Source: CAUPWF01 sp036656615 (GTDB lineage: Bacteria > Bacillota > Clostridia > Lachnospirales > Lachnospiraceae). Taken from it: DNA of 64,000 nucleotides. The stretch covers positions 38,224 through 102,223 of the forward strand of contig JAVXHY010000004.1 in the NCBI GenBank assembly GCA_036656615.1, read 5' to 3'. A program made the translations under genes and the position numbers. The notes under the pieces are model-generated. The model was not told the origin of the DNA. It made no database searches and saw only the letters and a list, made by a program, of their open reading frames with translations. Positions 49,511 to 58,770 of the stretch are shown here, piece by piece (position 1 is the first letter of the stretch; each line of letters starts with the position of its first letter).

Positions 49511-51244
49511 ATGAAAAAAATTCAAGGATTTCCATTGCCACTAGGAGTGACCCTCGTAGGTAAAATAGTTAATTTTGCTATTGCAGTGCAAACGCATCAT
49601 ACATGTAAATTGTTATTATATAAGTCGGGGGAATCAAAACCTGAGCAAATACTGGATATGCCGGAGAAACAAGGCGTTGGAGAGGTGCGGTTTCTTGCAT
49701 TGGAAAAGTTTCAGCCATGGAATTATGAATATAATTATTTAATTAATGATCAGGTGGTCGTAGATCCCTATGCACAGGAAATTGCTGGTAAATGCATATG
49801 GGGTCAAAAGACAGAGGTCAGTAAACATGAAATAAGAGGAAGCTTGAGTTATTTGGCTAAGGAATATGAATGGGAGGGTGATCAACAGCTTCACATTCCT
49901 CCTCATGAAATAGTTGCATATAGTCTTCATATAAGAGGCTATACAATGCAGGGGGCTTCAGGAGTAAAGCATAAAGGCACCTTCCAAGGTGTAATAGAAA
50001 AAATACCATATTTTAAGGAATTGGGAATTAATCAAATTCAATGCATGCCCTTATATGAATTTGAAGAATGTATGCAGTCTGGGAGTTATCATCTATGTAG
50101 TGAGAATCAAATTAATTTTTGGGGATATGGAGAAGCTTATTATTTTGCTCCTAAATCTTCTTATGCTGCATCCCTAGATGCTGTTAGTGAACTTAAGGAC
50201 ATGATTAAAGCATGTCACAATGCTAATATAGAAGTAGTATTGGATATGGCTTTTTCTGGTTTAGTAAATACACAATTAATGGAAGCATGTTTACATCATT
50301 ACATAATCGATTATCATATAGATGGATTTATTTTAAATCCCCAAATGATTTCAATAAAAAACATTTCGGAAGATCCACTTTTAAAACACACGAAAATAAT
50401 AGTGGACCAAAAGGGTTTCCAAAATGTTATGAGAAAATTTCTAAAGGGTGATGAAGGAATGGTACAAGCTGTTATGGACCAAATAAGACATCGTTGGCAT
50501 GAAGATGGAGTATGTCAGTATGTAGCAAGTCATAATGGATTCACTTTGGCAGATGCAGTCTCCTATGAGGAAAAGCATAATGAAGCAAATGGTGAACAAA
50601 ATCAGGATGGAGAAAACTATAATGATACATGGAATTGTGGTGTGGAAGGTCCTACTCGTAAACGTGCAGTTGTGGAATTGCGGAAAAAGCAAATTAGAAA
50701 TGCGTTTACCATGTTATTAACTGCACAAGGCATGCCTTGTATTTTGGCAGGTGATGAATTTGGCAACTCCCAGGAGGGAAATAATAACGCATATTGTCAG
50801 GACAATGAAATTGGCTGGGTAAATTGGAAAAATAAAAAAAAGGAAGAAGCATTATTTACTTTTGTTAAAGAATTGATTGCATTCCGAAAATCCCATCCGG
50901 TCTTACATTTAGATCAACCACTTCTTGGTGCAGATAAAATGACCTGTGGAATTCCGGATGTATCTTACCACGGGGAAAGCGCATGGCAACGGCCAACAGA
51001 AGTAGCCAGCAGACAATTGGGGGTCATGTACAGTGGGATATATGCAAAGGATGAAGATTGTTTTATTGCATATAACATGCACTGGATGGCACATTCTTTT
51101 GCTTTGCCTTCTTTGCCCAAAAAACGTAAATGGTACCAGGCAGTTCATACAGGTAGTCAAAAGATGGATGGATTGCAGCTGATAGAAAATCAAAAAGAAG
51201 TTATTTTAAAAGAAAGAACAATTATAATTTTTATAGGAAGGTAA
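49511..51244 (+). CDS. GH13 debranching-enzyme-like protein lacking catalytic residues
   Basis: 577 residues related to isoamylase/GlgX-type glycoside hydrolases. The C-terminal half is very similar to them: GFTLADAVSYEEKHNEANGE, NDTWNCGVEGPT, GMPCILAGDEFGNSQEGNNN, NEIGWVNW. Yet every conserved catalytic region is altered. Region I is VVLDMAF instead of VVxNH, the nucleophile region II is DGFILNP instead of GFRxDxA, region III is IIVDQKGF instead of xxxEPW, and region IV is SHNGF instead of HDGF. About 60 residues between regions I and II are missing. It probably binds glycans or regulates rather than cleaves. ATG 49511 is used after AAAGGAAG; a TATAAT -10 lies at 49454. Confidence 0.75.
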   Translation: MKKIQGFPLPLGVTLVGKIVNFAIAVQTHHTCKLLLYKSGESKPEQILDMPEKQGVGEVRFLALEKFQPWNYEYNYLINDQVVVDPYAQEIAGKCIWGQKTEVSKHEIRGSLSYLAKEYEWEGDQQLHIPPHEIVAYSLHIRGYTMQGASGVKHKGTFQGVIEKIPYFKELGINQIQCMPLYEFEECMQSGSYHLCSENQINFWGYGEAYYFAPKSSYAASLDAVSELKDMIKACHNANIEVVLDMAFSGLVNTQLMEACLHHYIIDYHIDGFILNPQMISIKNISEDPLLKHTKIIVDQKGFQNVMRKFLKGDEGMVQAVMDQIRHRWHEDGVCQYVASHNGFTLADAVSYEEKHNEANGEQNQDGENYNDTWNCGVEGPTRKRAVVELRKKQIRNAFTMLLTAQGMPCILAGDEFGNSQEGNNNAYCQDNEIGWVNWKNKKKEEALFTFVKELIAFRKSHPVLHLDQPLLGADKMTCGIPDVSYHGESAWQRPTEVASRQLGVMYSGIYAKDEDCFIAYNMHWMAHSFALPSLPKKRKWYQAVHTGSQKMDGLQLIENQKEVILKERTIIIFIGR

Positions 51245-51249
51245 GAAAT

Positions 51250-51915
51250 ATGGAAAATTTAAAATCTTATGTGAAAGTGAATTCATTCACATTAAAAATA
51301 ATTGCAATTATTACCATGACAATCAATCATGTTGGAACAGCTTTTTTTCCACAATATAATATATTACTAATAATCGGAAGAATTGCCTTTCCAATATTTT
51401 GCTTTTTATTAGTAGAAGGTTTCTTTCACACACATGATATAAAGAAATACTTGATACGGTTAGGTGCGTTTGCATTGATTTCTGAAATCCCATTTGATTT
51501 AGCTTTAAGGGGGACATTTATTGAGTTTACACATCAAAATGTATTTTTTACGTTGTTTCTTGGCCTTTTGTCTTTGTATATATTAAGCAGACCTTATTCT
51601 CCACTTAGAAGAATTGGAGGAGTGATTTTTCTTATGGTACTTGCAGAGGTTCTTAGAACAGATTATGGTTCCACGGGAATATTAATGATTCTTTTATTTT
51701 TTACCTTTCGAGAAAAATTATTGTGGAAAGTATTATCGGTTACTTTTGTGAATATATTTTTAGGAAGAGGCATACAAAGCTTTGGAGCACTTGCATTAAT
51801 TCCAATTGCTTTATATAATGGAGAGGAAGGGAAAAAACTTCAATATTTCTTTTATGCATATTATCCACTGCATTTATTGATTATTGTAGCAATTAAATTT
51901 CTGTTGACAAGTTAG
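51250..51915 (+). CDS. TraX-family membrane protein
   Basis: 221 residues with about six or seven hydrophobic helices. The beginning NSFTLKIIAIITMTINHVGTAFFP, then IGRIAFPIFCFLLVEGFFHT and ISEIPFDLAL, is the signature of the TraX family, named for an F-plasmid pilin acetylation gene. Most chromosomal members in Firmicutes are unrelated to conjugation and have unknown roles, possibly acyl transfer. It begins 5 bases after the GH13-like gene. Confidence 0.8.
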   Translation: MENLKSYVKVNSFTLKIIAIITMTINHVGTAFFPQYNILLIIGRIAFPIFCFLLVEGFFHTHDIKKYLIRLGAFALISEIPFDLALRGTFIEFTHQNVFFTLFLGLLSLYILSRPYSPLRRIGGVIFLMVLAEVLRTDYGSTGILMILLFFTFREKLLWKVLSVTFVNIFLGRGIQSFGALALIPIALYNGEEGKKLQYFFYAYYPLHLLIIVAIKFLLTS

Positions 51916-51926
51916 GAGTTGTGCAA

Positions 51927-52481
51927 ATGAATAGTATTCAACATTTTTGTACCATTACACATCATAAAATGTTAGTAATGAAGAAGTGTTTTCAAGTAGG
52001 ATTGTATCGACAAGGTCTGCTTCATGATTTGTCCAAGTATGGAATGACAGAATTTCGCGTAGGATGTAAGTATTATCAGGGAAATAGAAGCCCTAATAAT
52101 GCAGAAAGAGAAGCAAATGGATATTCCAGTGCTTGGCTGCACCATAAGGGGCGGAATAAACACCACTATGAGTATTGGATTGATTATGCTGTAGGGGGGG
52201 AAACGGGACTGGTCGGTATGAAGATGCCTAAGAAATATGTGGTAGAGATGTTTATGGACCGCATTGCAGCCTGTAAGATATATAAGAAAAAAGGATATAG
52301 AAATAGCAGTCCATTAGAGTATTATAATCGTGGAAGAGCATATCAATTGATGCATGAGGACACACAGGCATTATTAGAGAAATTACTGGTAATGCTTGCA
52401 AATTACGGAGAAAATCGAACATTTCAATATATTAGGGAAGTAGTATTGCCTTCGGGTGAGGGTGATAGGAGGAACGAATGA
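51927..52481 (+). CDS. DUF5662-family protein
   Basis: 184 residues, probably cytoplasmic and helical. LLHDLSKYGMTEF and WLHHKGRNKHHYEYW place His and Asp residues like an HD-domain metal site, and WIDYAVGG and MPKKYVVEMFMDRIAACKIY follow. I recognise the uncharacterised DUF5662 family; hydrolase activity is only suggested by the His/Asp pattern. ATG 51927 is 8 bases after AGGAG. The 3' end overlaps the next gene (ATGA). Confidence 0.7.
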   Translation: MNSIQHFCTITHHKMLVMKKCFQVGLYRQGLLHDLSKYGMTEFRVGCKYYQGNRSPNNAEREANGYSSAWLHHKGRNKHHYEYWIDYAVGGETGLVGMKMPKKYVVEMFMDRIAACKIYKKKGYRNSSPLEYYNRGRAYQLMHEDTQALLEKLLVMLANYGENRTFQYIREVVLPSGEGDRRNE

Positions 52482-53110
52482 AATTATATTTAGTCAGACA
52501 TGGAGAAACAGATGGAAATAAAAGGAAACTATTGCAAGGACACTCAGATATTCCACTGAATGACTTTGGAAGAACATTAGCTTATAAAACAGGACAGGGA
52601 TTACAGCATATCTCATTTGATGCAGTATTTACAAGCCCATTGAAAAGAGCAAAGGAAACTGCAGAAATTATTATCAATAAAGCAAAGATTCCATTTATTG
52701 TAGATGACAGGATACAAGAGATGGGGTTTGGGATATTTGAAGGATTATGTTGTTCCAAAGAAGGATGGGAGATACCAGATCCGGAATTTGGGCGATTTTT
52801 TACTGAACCACAGCAGTATCATGCTCCGTTGGGCGGAGAGGGTTTTCCAGATGTTTTAAAGAGAGTAAAAGATTTTTTTGAAGATTTATATTCTAAGGAA
52901 CAATATGCAGAAAGCAACTTATTAATTTCTACCCATGGAGCTACATTAAGAGCTATGTTAGATTACTTTAAAAATGTACCACTAGAGAATTTTTGGGATG
53001 GGGGAGTACATCGCAATTGTGCAGTATCTATTGTGGAAGTTAATGCTGGAAGTCCTCAGGTGTTGGAAGAAGGCTTGGTATATTATGATGATATCGTGGA
53101 TGAGTGGTAG
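52478..53110 (+). CDS. Histidine phosphatase (phosphoglycerate mutase-like) family protein
   Basis: 210 residues. The phospho-acceptor motif LVRHGETDGNKRKLLQGHSDIPL is at the N-terminus. TSPLKRAKETAEI, the acid residue region MGFGIFEG, and the second catalytic His in LLISTHGATLRAML are all present. This broad family includes phosphatases of sugar phosphates, nucleotides and cobalamin precursors (CobC), and I cannot choose between them. It is translationally coupled to the DUF5662 gene, and trpS follows. Confidence 0.85.
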   Translation: MKLYLVRHGETDGNKRKLLQGHSDIPLNDFGRTLAYKTGQGLQHISFDAVFTSPLKRAKETAEIIINKAKIPFIVDDRIQEMGFGIFEGLCCSKEGWEIPDPEFGRFFTEPQQYHAPLGGEGFPDVLKRVKDFFEDLYSKEQYAESNLLISTHGATLRAMLDYFKNVPLENFWDGGVHRNCAVSIVEVNAGSPQVLEEGLVYYDDIVDEW

Positions 53111-53130
53111 AGGACGAGGGGGAAGAAGAT

Positions 53131-54135
53131 ATGATAAACGACAAGAAAGTATTATTTAGCGGTATGCAGGCAACAGGGAACTTAACTCTTGGAAATTACC
53201 TTGGAGCATTAAAAAATTGGATCACCTTAAGTGACGAATATGAATGCTTTTATAGCGTAGTAGATATGCATTCCATTACGGTTCGTCAAGACCCTGCCGT
53301 GTTAAGGAAGAGAGCAAGAGCATTATTGATTTTATATATTGCGGCTGGACTGGATCCAGAGAAGAATTGTATTTATTATCAGTCCCATGTATCCGGACAT
53401 GCGGAGCTGGCATGGATTTTGAATTGCTATACCTACATGGGTGAATTGAATCGCATGACTCAGTTCAAAGATAAATCGGCAAAAAATGCGGACAATATCA
53501 ATGCCGGTCTCTTCACTTATCCGGTTCTGATGGCAGCAGATATCTTATTGTTTCAGTCTGATGTTGTTCCAGTTGGAATTGATCAAATGCAGCATTTGGA
53601 AGTAACTAGAGATATAGCACAGAGGTTTAACAGTATCTATGGAGATGTGTTTACCGTTCCAGAAGCTTATATTGGAAAAGTGGGTGCTAAAATCATGAGC
53701 CTTCAAGATCCATCTAAGAAGATGTCCAAGTCAGATGAGAATTTGAATGCGAGTATTTATCTCATGGACGATCCGGATTCGATTATTAGAAAATGCAAAC
53801 GTGCCGTAACTGATTCAGAAGCACAGATTTTATATCGGGAGGAACAGCCAGGTGTAAAAAATCTCATTGATATCTACAGCGCATGTACTGGGCAGACTTC
53901 GGCCGATGTTGTGAAGGAATTTGATGGGAAAGGGTATGGAGACTTTAAACTGGCAGTTGGAGAGTCCATAGTCTCTGTATTAAAACCACTACAGACACGA
54001 GTAGCAGAGCTGGAGAAGGATAAAGGATATATTGACGGTATTATTAAAAACAATGCGGAAAAGGCAAATTACTACGCTACGAAGACATTGAGAAAAGTTC
54101 AAAAAAAGGTTGGGTTCCCAGAACACATACGATAA
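53131..54135 (+). CDS. trpS: Tryptophan--tRNA ligase
   Basis: Charges tRNA-Trp. 334 residues with the HIGH-equivalent TGNLTLGNYLGAL, VDMHSITV, TYMGELNRMTQFKDKS, PVGIDQMQHLEVTRDIA and KKMSKSDEN. Start at ATG 53131 behind GGGGGAAGA. No T-box leader is present, in line with its position inside an operon. A terminator follows. Confidence 0.96.
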   Translation: MINDKKVLFSGMQATGNLTLGNYLGALKNWITLSDEYECFYSVVDMHSITVRQDPAVLRKRARALLILYIAAGLDPEKNCIYYQSHVSGHAELAWILNCYTYMGELNRMTQFKDKSAKNADNINAGLFTYPVLMAADILLFQSDVVPVGIDQMQHLEVTRDIAQRFNSIYGDVFTVPEAYIGKVGAKIMSLQDPSKKMSKSDENLNASIYLMDDPDSIIRKCKRAVTDSEAQILYREEQPGVKNLIDIYSACTGQTSADVVKEFDGKGYGDFKLAVGESIVSVLKPLQTRVAELEKDKGYIDGIIKNNAEKANYYATKTLRKVQKKVGFPEHIR

Positions 54136-54141
54136 AAATAA

Positions 54142-54177
54142 AAAAGCAATAGGCGATTTATAAGCCTATTGCTTTTT
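54142..54177. terminator. Bidirectional terminator between trpS and ABC-F gene
   Basis: AAAAGCAATAGGC (54142-54154) and GCCTATTGCTTTT (54164-54176) form a perfect 13-bp stem, with T-tracts readable from both strands. Confidence 0.88.
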
Positions 54178-54181
54178 GCTT

Positions 54182-55813
54182 TTAATTATCTTCTTCTGTC
54201 ATAGAATAGGTTTGACGTTTTCTTGCCATTTCGTCACTGGCTAAATACTCATCATAGGTGGTGATTTTATCAATCATCTTACCGCCTGGAACAATTTCCA
54301 TAATGCGGTTGGCAGTTGTTTGAACAATTTGGTGGTCTCTAGAGGCAAATAAGAGTACACCTGAGAATTTGGTCATACCATTATTTAACGCAGTAATGGA
54401 TTCCATATCCAAATGGTCTGTCGGTTCATCTAAAATTAGTACATTGGAACCGGAAATCATCATTTTAGAAAGGAGACAGCGAACTTTCTCGCCACCGGAT
54501 AATATTTTGACTTTTTTTACTCCGTCTTCACCGGCAAATAACATTCTTCCAAGAAATCCTCGTACATAAGTTGCATCTTTGATTTCGGAATATTGTGTAA
54601 GCCAGTCGGCAATGGAATAATCGTTATCAAACTCCTTTGAGCTATCCTTAGGGAAATAAGCCTGAGTTGTGGTAACACCCCATTTATAGGAACCTTCATC
54701 CGGCTCCATTTCTCCAGCTAGAATCTTGAATAATATGGATTTTGCCAGCTCATTTCCACCAACAAAAGCAACCTTATCTCCGTGGTTGACCGTAAACTCT
54801 AAGTGGTCAAGAATCTTCTCACCATTGATAGTTTTAGACAATCCTTCCACAGTTAAAACTTCATTTCCAATCTCACGGGCTGGACGGAAATCAATGTATG
54901 GATACTTACGGCTGGAAGGACGAATATCATCCAGTTCGATTTTCTCTAAAGCTTTTTTACGAGAAGTAGCCTGCTTGGATTTGGAAGCGTTGGCACTGAA
55001 TCGAGAGATAAAATCTTGCAATTCTTTGATCTTATCTTCTTTTTTCTTGTTCGCTTCTTTCATCTGGCGGATGATCAATTGACTGGATTCATACCAAAAA
55101 TCATAGTTACCAGCGTATAACTGAATCTTGCCATAATCAATATCGGCAATTTGTGTACAGATTTTATTTAAAAAGTATCGGTCATGGGATACGACGATTA
55201 CGGTATTATCGAAATTAATTAAGAACTCTTCTAACCAGGCAATAGCATCCAAATCCAAATGGTTCGTAGGCTCATCTAGTAATAAGATGTCAGGAGAACC
55301 AAATAATGCTTGGGCAAGTAATACCTTTACCTTTTGAGCACCGGTAAGGTCTTTTAAGAATTTATCGTGTAAATCAGTATCAATTCCAAGTCCATTCAAA
55401 AGGGTAGCGGCTTCTGATTCTGCTTCCCAACCATTCATGGCAGCAAATTCACCTTCCAATTCACTGGCTTTCATTCCATCTTCATCCGTGAACTCCTCTT
55501 TCGCATATATAATTTCTTTTTCTTTCATGATTTCATACAGACGAGTATTGCCCATAATGACAGTATCCAGTACTGCAGATTCATCATATTTGTAGTGGTC
55601 TTGCTGTAGGAAGGAAAGACGTTCTCCAGGAGTAATGATTATATCTCCATTGGTGGGTTCCAGTTCGCCGGACAGAATTCTAAGAAAGGTGGATTTTCCG
55701 GCACCGTTGGCACCAATCATACCATAACAGTTTCCGGGAACAAATTTAATATTTACATCTTCAAATAAAGCCTTTTTACCTAGGCGCAGGGTTACATTGC
55801 TTGCACTAATCAT
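54182..55813 (-). CDS. ABC-F family ATP-binding protein
   Basis: A 543-residue protein with two ABC domains and no membrane part, of the translation-factor ABC-F class (YbiT/Uup-like). NBD1 is canonical: GANGAGKSTFLRIL, a signature-like DLTGAQKVKVLLAQAL, LLLDEPTNHLD and VSHDRYFL. After a charged linker, NBD2 has an altered Walker A (GGNELAKSILF, Ala for the second Gly), normal signature LSGGEKVRCLL and LILDEPTDHLD, but SRDH in place of the usual SHD switch. ATG 55813 with AGGTGA 6 bases before is chosen over GTG 55822. Ribosome-associated function is inferred from the family. Confidence 0.88.
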   Translation of the reverse strand: MISASNVTLRLGKKALFEDVNIKFVPGNCYGMIGANGAGKSTFLRILSGELEPTNGDIIITPGERLSFLQQDHYKYDESAVLDTVIMGNTRLYEIMKEKEIIYAKEEFTDEDGMKASELEGEFAAMNGWEAESEAATLLNGLGIDTDLHDKFLKDLTGAQKVKVLLAQALFGSPDILLLDEPTNHLDLDAIAWLEEFLINFDNTVIVVSHDRYFLNKICTQIADIDYGKIQLYAGNYDFWYESSQLIIRQMKEANKKKEDKIKELQDFISRFSANASKSKQATSRKKALEKIELDDIRPSSRKYPYIDFRPAREIGNEVLTVEGLSKTINGEKILDHLEFTVNHGDKVAFVGGNELAKSILFKILAGEMEPDEGSYKWGVTTTQAYFPKDSSKEFDNDYSIADWLTQYSEIKDATYVRGFLGRMLFAGEDGVKKVKILSGGEKVRCLLSKMMISGSNVLILDEPTDHLDMESITALNNGMTKFSGVLLFASRDHQIVQTTANRIMEIVPGGKMIDKITTYDEYLASDEMARKRQTYSMTEEDN

Positions 55814-55904
55814 TCTATTCACCTATTCCTTTAATTTCTATATTAAGCATACGAAGATATCTTATCATGACAGGGTAAAAATGGCAAGGTGAAATAAATA
55901 GATT

Positions 55905-56651
55905 TTATGTCTGCTGTTCCAAAATATGAAGGATGGTTCGTTTGTACTCTAAAAATTCATTGGTGAGATTAAAATCTGTCGCTCTTGGCTTTGGCTCCTG
56001 TATTACAATCTCCTCGCGAATCATCCCTGGTTCTCCGGTCATGATATAGATACGGTCAGACAGCAGGATTGCCTCATCAATATCATGGGTAATAAAAATA
56101 GTAGAAAGCTTGATCTGCTCCATTACCTTCAGATACCACCGGTGCATTTTACTCTTGGTAATGGTGTCCAACGCACTAAAAGGTTCATCCAGTAAGGCAA
56201 TGCTTTGAGAAAACATATAGGTTCGAAGGAGAGCGGCACGCTGTCTCATTCCACCAGACAACTGGTGTGGATATTTCTTTTGTACTCCTTCTAGTCCAAA
56301 GGCTTCAAAATAAGGTGCAACTTGCTGACGTGCTGCCATTTTTTTGATTCCTTTGATGAGAAGTGGAAGGGCCACATTATCTTCTATCGTGCGGTAGGCT
56401 AACAGCAGGTCTTTTTGCAGCATGTAGCTGATATGTCCTGCCTGTCCAGTAATATCTTGCCCGCCTAATAGTACTTGCCCAGATTCGGGAATCAGAAGAC
56501 CAGAAATCACGTTAAACAAAGTAGTCTTTCCGCTTCCACTAATTCCCAATAGACCTACAATTTCATTTTCCTTGACATTTATGGAAATGTCATCAATTAT
56601 TTTTTTCCCTTTAAATTCTTTGGTAATATGATGGGTTTCTAATTTTATCAT
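55905..56651 (-). CDS. thiZ: Thiamine-precursor ABC transporter ATP-binding protein (ThiZ-like)
   Basis: 248 residues of the SsuB/TauB/ThiZ class: Walker A GISGSGKTTLFNV, signature LSGGMRQRAALLRT, Walker B ALLDEPFSALD, H-loop FITHDIDEAILLSDRIYIM. The class alone would also fit sulfonate transport; the TPP riboswitch and the thiamine-binding protein in the same operon point to thiamine precursor (HMP-type) uptake. It is the last gene of the four-gene operon. Confidence 0.85.
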   Translation of the reverse strand: MIKLETHHITKEFKGKKIIDDISINVKENEIVGLLGISGSGKTTLFNVISGLLIPESGQVLLGGQDITGQAGHISYMLQKDLLLAYRTIEDNVALPLLIKGIKKMAARQQVAPYFEAFGLEGVQKKYPHQLSGGMRQRAALLRTYMFSQSIALLDEPFSALDTITKSKMHRWYLKVMEQIKLSTIFITHDIDEAILLSDRIYIMTGEPGMIREEIVIQEPKPRATDFNLTNEFLEYKRTILHILEQQT

Positions 56652-56660
56652 GGTATTATC

Positions 56661-57686
56661 CTATTTTTGGTCCTCTGTTGGCAAATAATCATTGGTAAAT
56701 CCCGTGTTTTCCGGAATAGCTGGGTTAATTAACTTATTTTCATTTAACCAATTGTAAAAGGAATTCCATCTGGCAGCATCCATATACCCCCATTGAGTTA
56801 CTTCGGATTTGTATTCGTTTGCAAGCCACTTCTGACTTTCTAGTACAATATCTTTATCTAGTTCAGGTGAAGCTTTACAAAGGATATCAGCAGCTTTGTT
56901 CGGTTCATCCATAGCAAATTCATACCCCTTAGCCAATGCAGATAGAAAGGCTTTGGCTGTATCTGGATCTTCTTTTAGAAAGTCATTATTAGAAATGACC
57001 ACCGGTGTATAGTAGTCAAATACTGGGTCAATATCACGAAAAGCAAAGTAATCTGTATCCAACCCTTTAACTTTGGCGGCTAATCCTGTCCATGCATAAT
57101 AAATCCAAACAGCATCAATAGACTTCGTTTCCAGTGCAGATATTTCATCCGTTATGGTACTTGGAATCATTTCTATTTTCTGATAATCTCCCCCATCAGC
57201 TTCAACTACAGAACGAATCATTGCTTTTTCTACTTCCAAATCCCAAGTGGCATACTTCTTACCTTCCATACCCTTTGGTGTGTTCATTCCTTCACCTTTT
57301 CGGGAAATAATTCCAGAGGTATTGTGCTGAATCAGCGCTGCAACTGCAGTAATTGGCATAGCAGCATCACCAGTTAGAGCGGGGGCCATACTGTCTTGAA
57401 AAGAAACACCAAACTGAGCTTTGCCGGAAGCAACTAATGCTTCTGCGCCATCTTCAGGTGGCTGTACAATTTCAACTTCTAATCCAGCATCTTTAAAATA
57501 ATCGTTAGCTTGGGCCACGTAGAGACCAGTGTGATTGGTATTTGGTGTCCAATCTAAGACCATGGTTATTTTCTTAAGCTTGTGATCTGAGTCCGTAGTT
57601 TTCTTATCGTCGGTCTTACTGCCACATCCGACAGCAGATAATACGATGGTCATTACTAATAATATGGCAACTAATTTTTTTTTCAT
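56661..57686 (-). CDS. thiY: Thiamine-precursor ABC transporter substrate-binding lipoprotein (ThiY-like)
   Basis: 341 residues. Lipobox AVGC with Cys21, then an NMT1/THI5-like domain starting ITMVLDWTPNTNHTGLYVAQAN, with PPEDGAEALVASGKAQFGVSF. ThiY proteins bind formylaminopyrimidine or HMP-type thiamine precursors. ATG 57686 lies after GGAGG and overlaps the permease stop (ATGA). An upstream in-frame ATG would add a segment before the signal peptide and is unlikely. Confidence 0.88.
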   Translation of the reverse strand: MKKKLVAILLVMTIVLSAVGCGSKTDDKKTTDSDHKLKKITMVLDWTPNTNHTGLYVAQANDYFKDAGLEVEIVQPPEDGAEALVASGKAQFGVSFQDSMAPALTGDAAMPITAVAALIQHNTSGIISRKGEGMNTPKGMEGKKYATWDLEVEKAMIRSVVEADGGDYQKIEMIPSTITDEISALETKSIDAVWIYYAWTGLAAKVKGLDTDYFAFRDIDPVFDYYTPVVISNNDFLKEDPDTAKAFLSALAKGYEFAMDEPNKAADILCKASPELDKDIVLESQKWLANEYKSEVTQWGYMDAARWNSFYNWLNENKLINPAIPENTGFTNDYLPTEDQK

Positions 57687-58447
57687 TTTGATTCCTCCCA
57701 AGGCATACATGTATGCTGTAATTGATTGATTGCCCACATAAGAAGCAGGCTGATAATAGAAATTAAAAAGATGACTGCGAACATTTTATCAAATGAAAAT
57801 GATTTTTTTACACGTGTCATATACACTCCAAGCCCAGTAAAACCGCCCAACCATTCGGATATTACTGCACCAACAATAGAATAGGCGGCAGAGATACGAA
57901 GACTGGAAAAGAAATTAGGAAGGGCATTTGGCAACTTGATATAGCGAAATACTTGGACCCGTCCAGCACCCATTGCACGAAGCAGATTCATGGCATCTTT
58001 ATCTGCACAACGAAATCCATCCAGTAACCCAACTGCAATGGGAAAGAAGGTTACAATAATAATTAATACAATCTTCGGTGTCATTTCATATCCAAGCCAA
58101 AGCACAAGAAGTGGTGCGATAGCAACAGTTGGAATGGTTTGTGTTATAATAATCAATGGGTAAATTGTTTTGTAAGCACCTTCAAAATGATCCATTAAAA
58201 CAGCAAATACAAATCCGATTACAATACCAATTAATAATCCTAAAAAGGCTTCTGTTAATGTAGTGCCGGCATGAAGCATTAATTGAGGAAAATCTACAAT
58301 AAATGCCTGAACTACATCGATAGGTGAAGGGAGCATGAATCGTGGAACAATTCCAAAAGACACCAGACCTTGCCAAAACAACAAAAGAAGGAAAATTGCA
58401 GTGAATGGATATAGCTTATATGTGATGTTTGGCAGTCTTTTTTTCAA
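57683..58447 (-). CDS. thiX: Thiamine-precursor ABC transporter permease (ThiX-like)
   Basis: 254 residues with six helices of the SsuC/ThiX permease type. The cytoplasmic EAA loop reads LRAMGAGRVQVFRYIKLPNALP, and SAAYSIVGAVISEWLGG follows. It appears to start at TTG 58447, because a stop codon lies just before it in frame and no ATG occurs early; it overlaps the thiamine-binding gene by 32 bases. It is regulated by the TPP riboswitch upstream. Confidence 0.85.
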   Translation of the reverse strand: MKKRLPNITYKLYPFTAIFLLLLFWQGLVSFGIVPRFMLPSPIDVVQAFIVDFPQLMLHAGTTLTEAFLGLLIGIVIGFVFAVLMDHFEGAYKTIYPLIIITQTIPTVAIAPLLVLWLGYEMTPKIVLIIIVTFFPIAVGLLDGFRCADKDAMNLLRAMGAGRVQVFRYIKLPNALPNFFSSLRISAAYSIVGAVISEWLGGFTGLGVYMTRVKKSFSFDKMFAVIFLISIISLLLMWAINQLQHTCMPWEESK

Positions 58448-58712
58448 TGGTCAATACATCTCCCTCAGGTTTATAGGATACTTTAATATAAGCTGCTACA
58501 GATGGGGCACCAGCACGAATTGCAATGTGCTGGCATTCTTTAACAATGTCCATGAGCTGGTCATAATCTCCTTCAATGGCTGTTTCAAATGGACCAACAT
58601 AATAAGTTAGCCCTGTGCTTTTAATATAAGCAATGACTTCATCTACAATACGGATTAATTCGGTATCAGTTTTTGCTTCTGGTAATGTTTGAATCGCTAC
58701 ACTTGCATTCAT
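58416..58712 (-). CDS. Thiamine-binding protein (YkoF/MTH1187 family)
   Basis: 98 residues of the small MTH1187/YkoF ferredoxin-like family. It shows VAIQTLPEAKTDTELIRIVDEVIAYIKSTGL, YYVGPFETAIEGDYDQLMDIVKECQ and a C-terminal strand with Lys-rich end. YkoF binds thiamine or its pyrimidine part, which fits its place as first gene of the TPP-controlled ThiXYZ operon. AGGAGG lies 7 bases before ATG 58712 (an adjacent ATG at 58715 is the alternative). Confidence 0.85.
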   Translation of the reverse strand: MNASVAIQTLPEAKTDTELIRIVDEVIAYIKSTGLTYYVGPFETAIEGDYDQLMDIVKECQHIAIRAGAPSVAAYIKVSYKPEGDVLTIEKKTAKHHI

Positions 58713-58770
58713 CATAAATCCTCCTTTAAGTCAAAGCGGATATTCGGAACCCACTTTGCTGCTTCCTCAT

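Noticed and set aside
51250..51915. TraX-like gene as a sign of an integrated conjugative element
   Set aside because: TraX-family genes are common on Firmicutes chromosomes; no relaxase, integrase, coupling protein or att repeat is nearby.
53104..53131. A T-box leader for trpS
   Set aside because: trpS starts directly after the histidine phosphatase gene; there is no leader space and no AGGGTGG-type T-box sequence.
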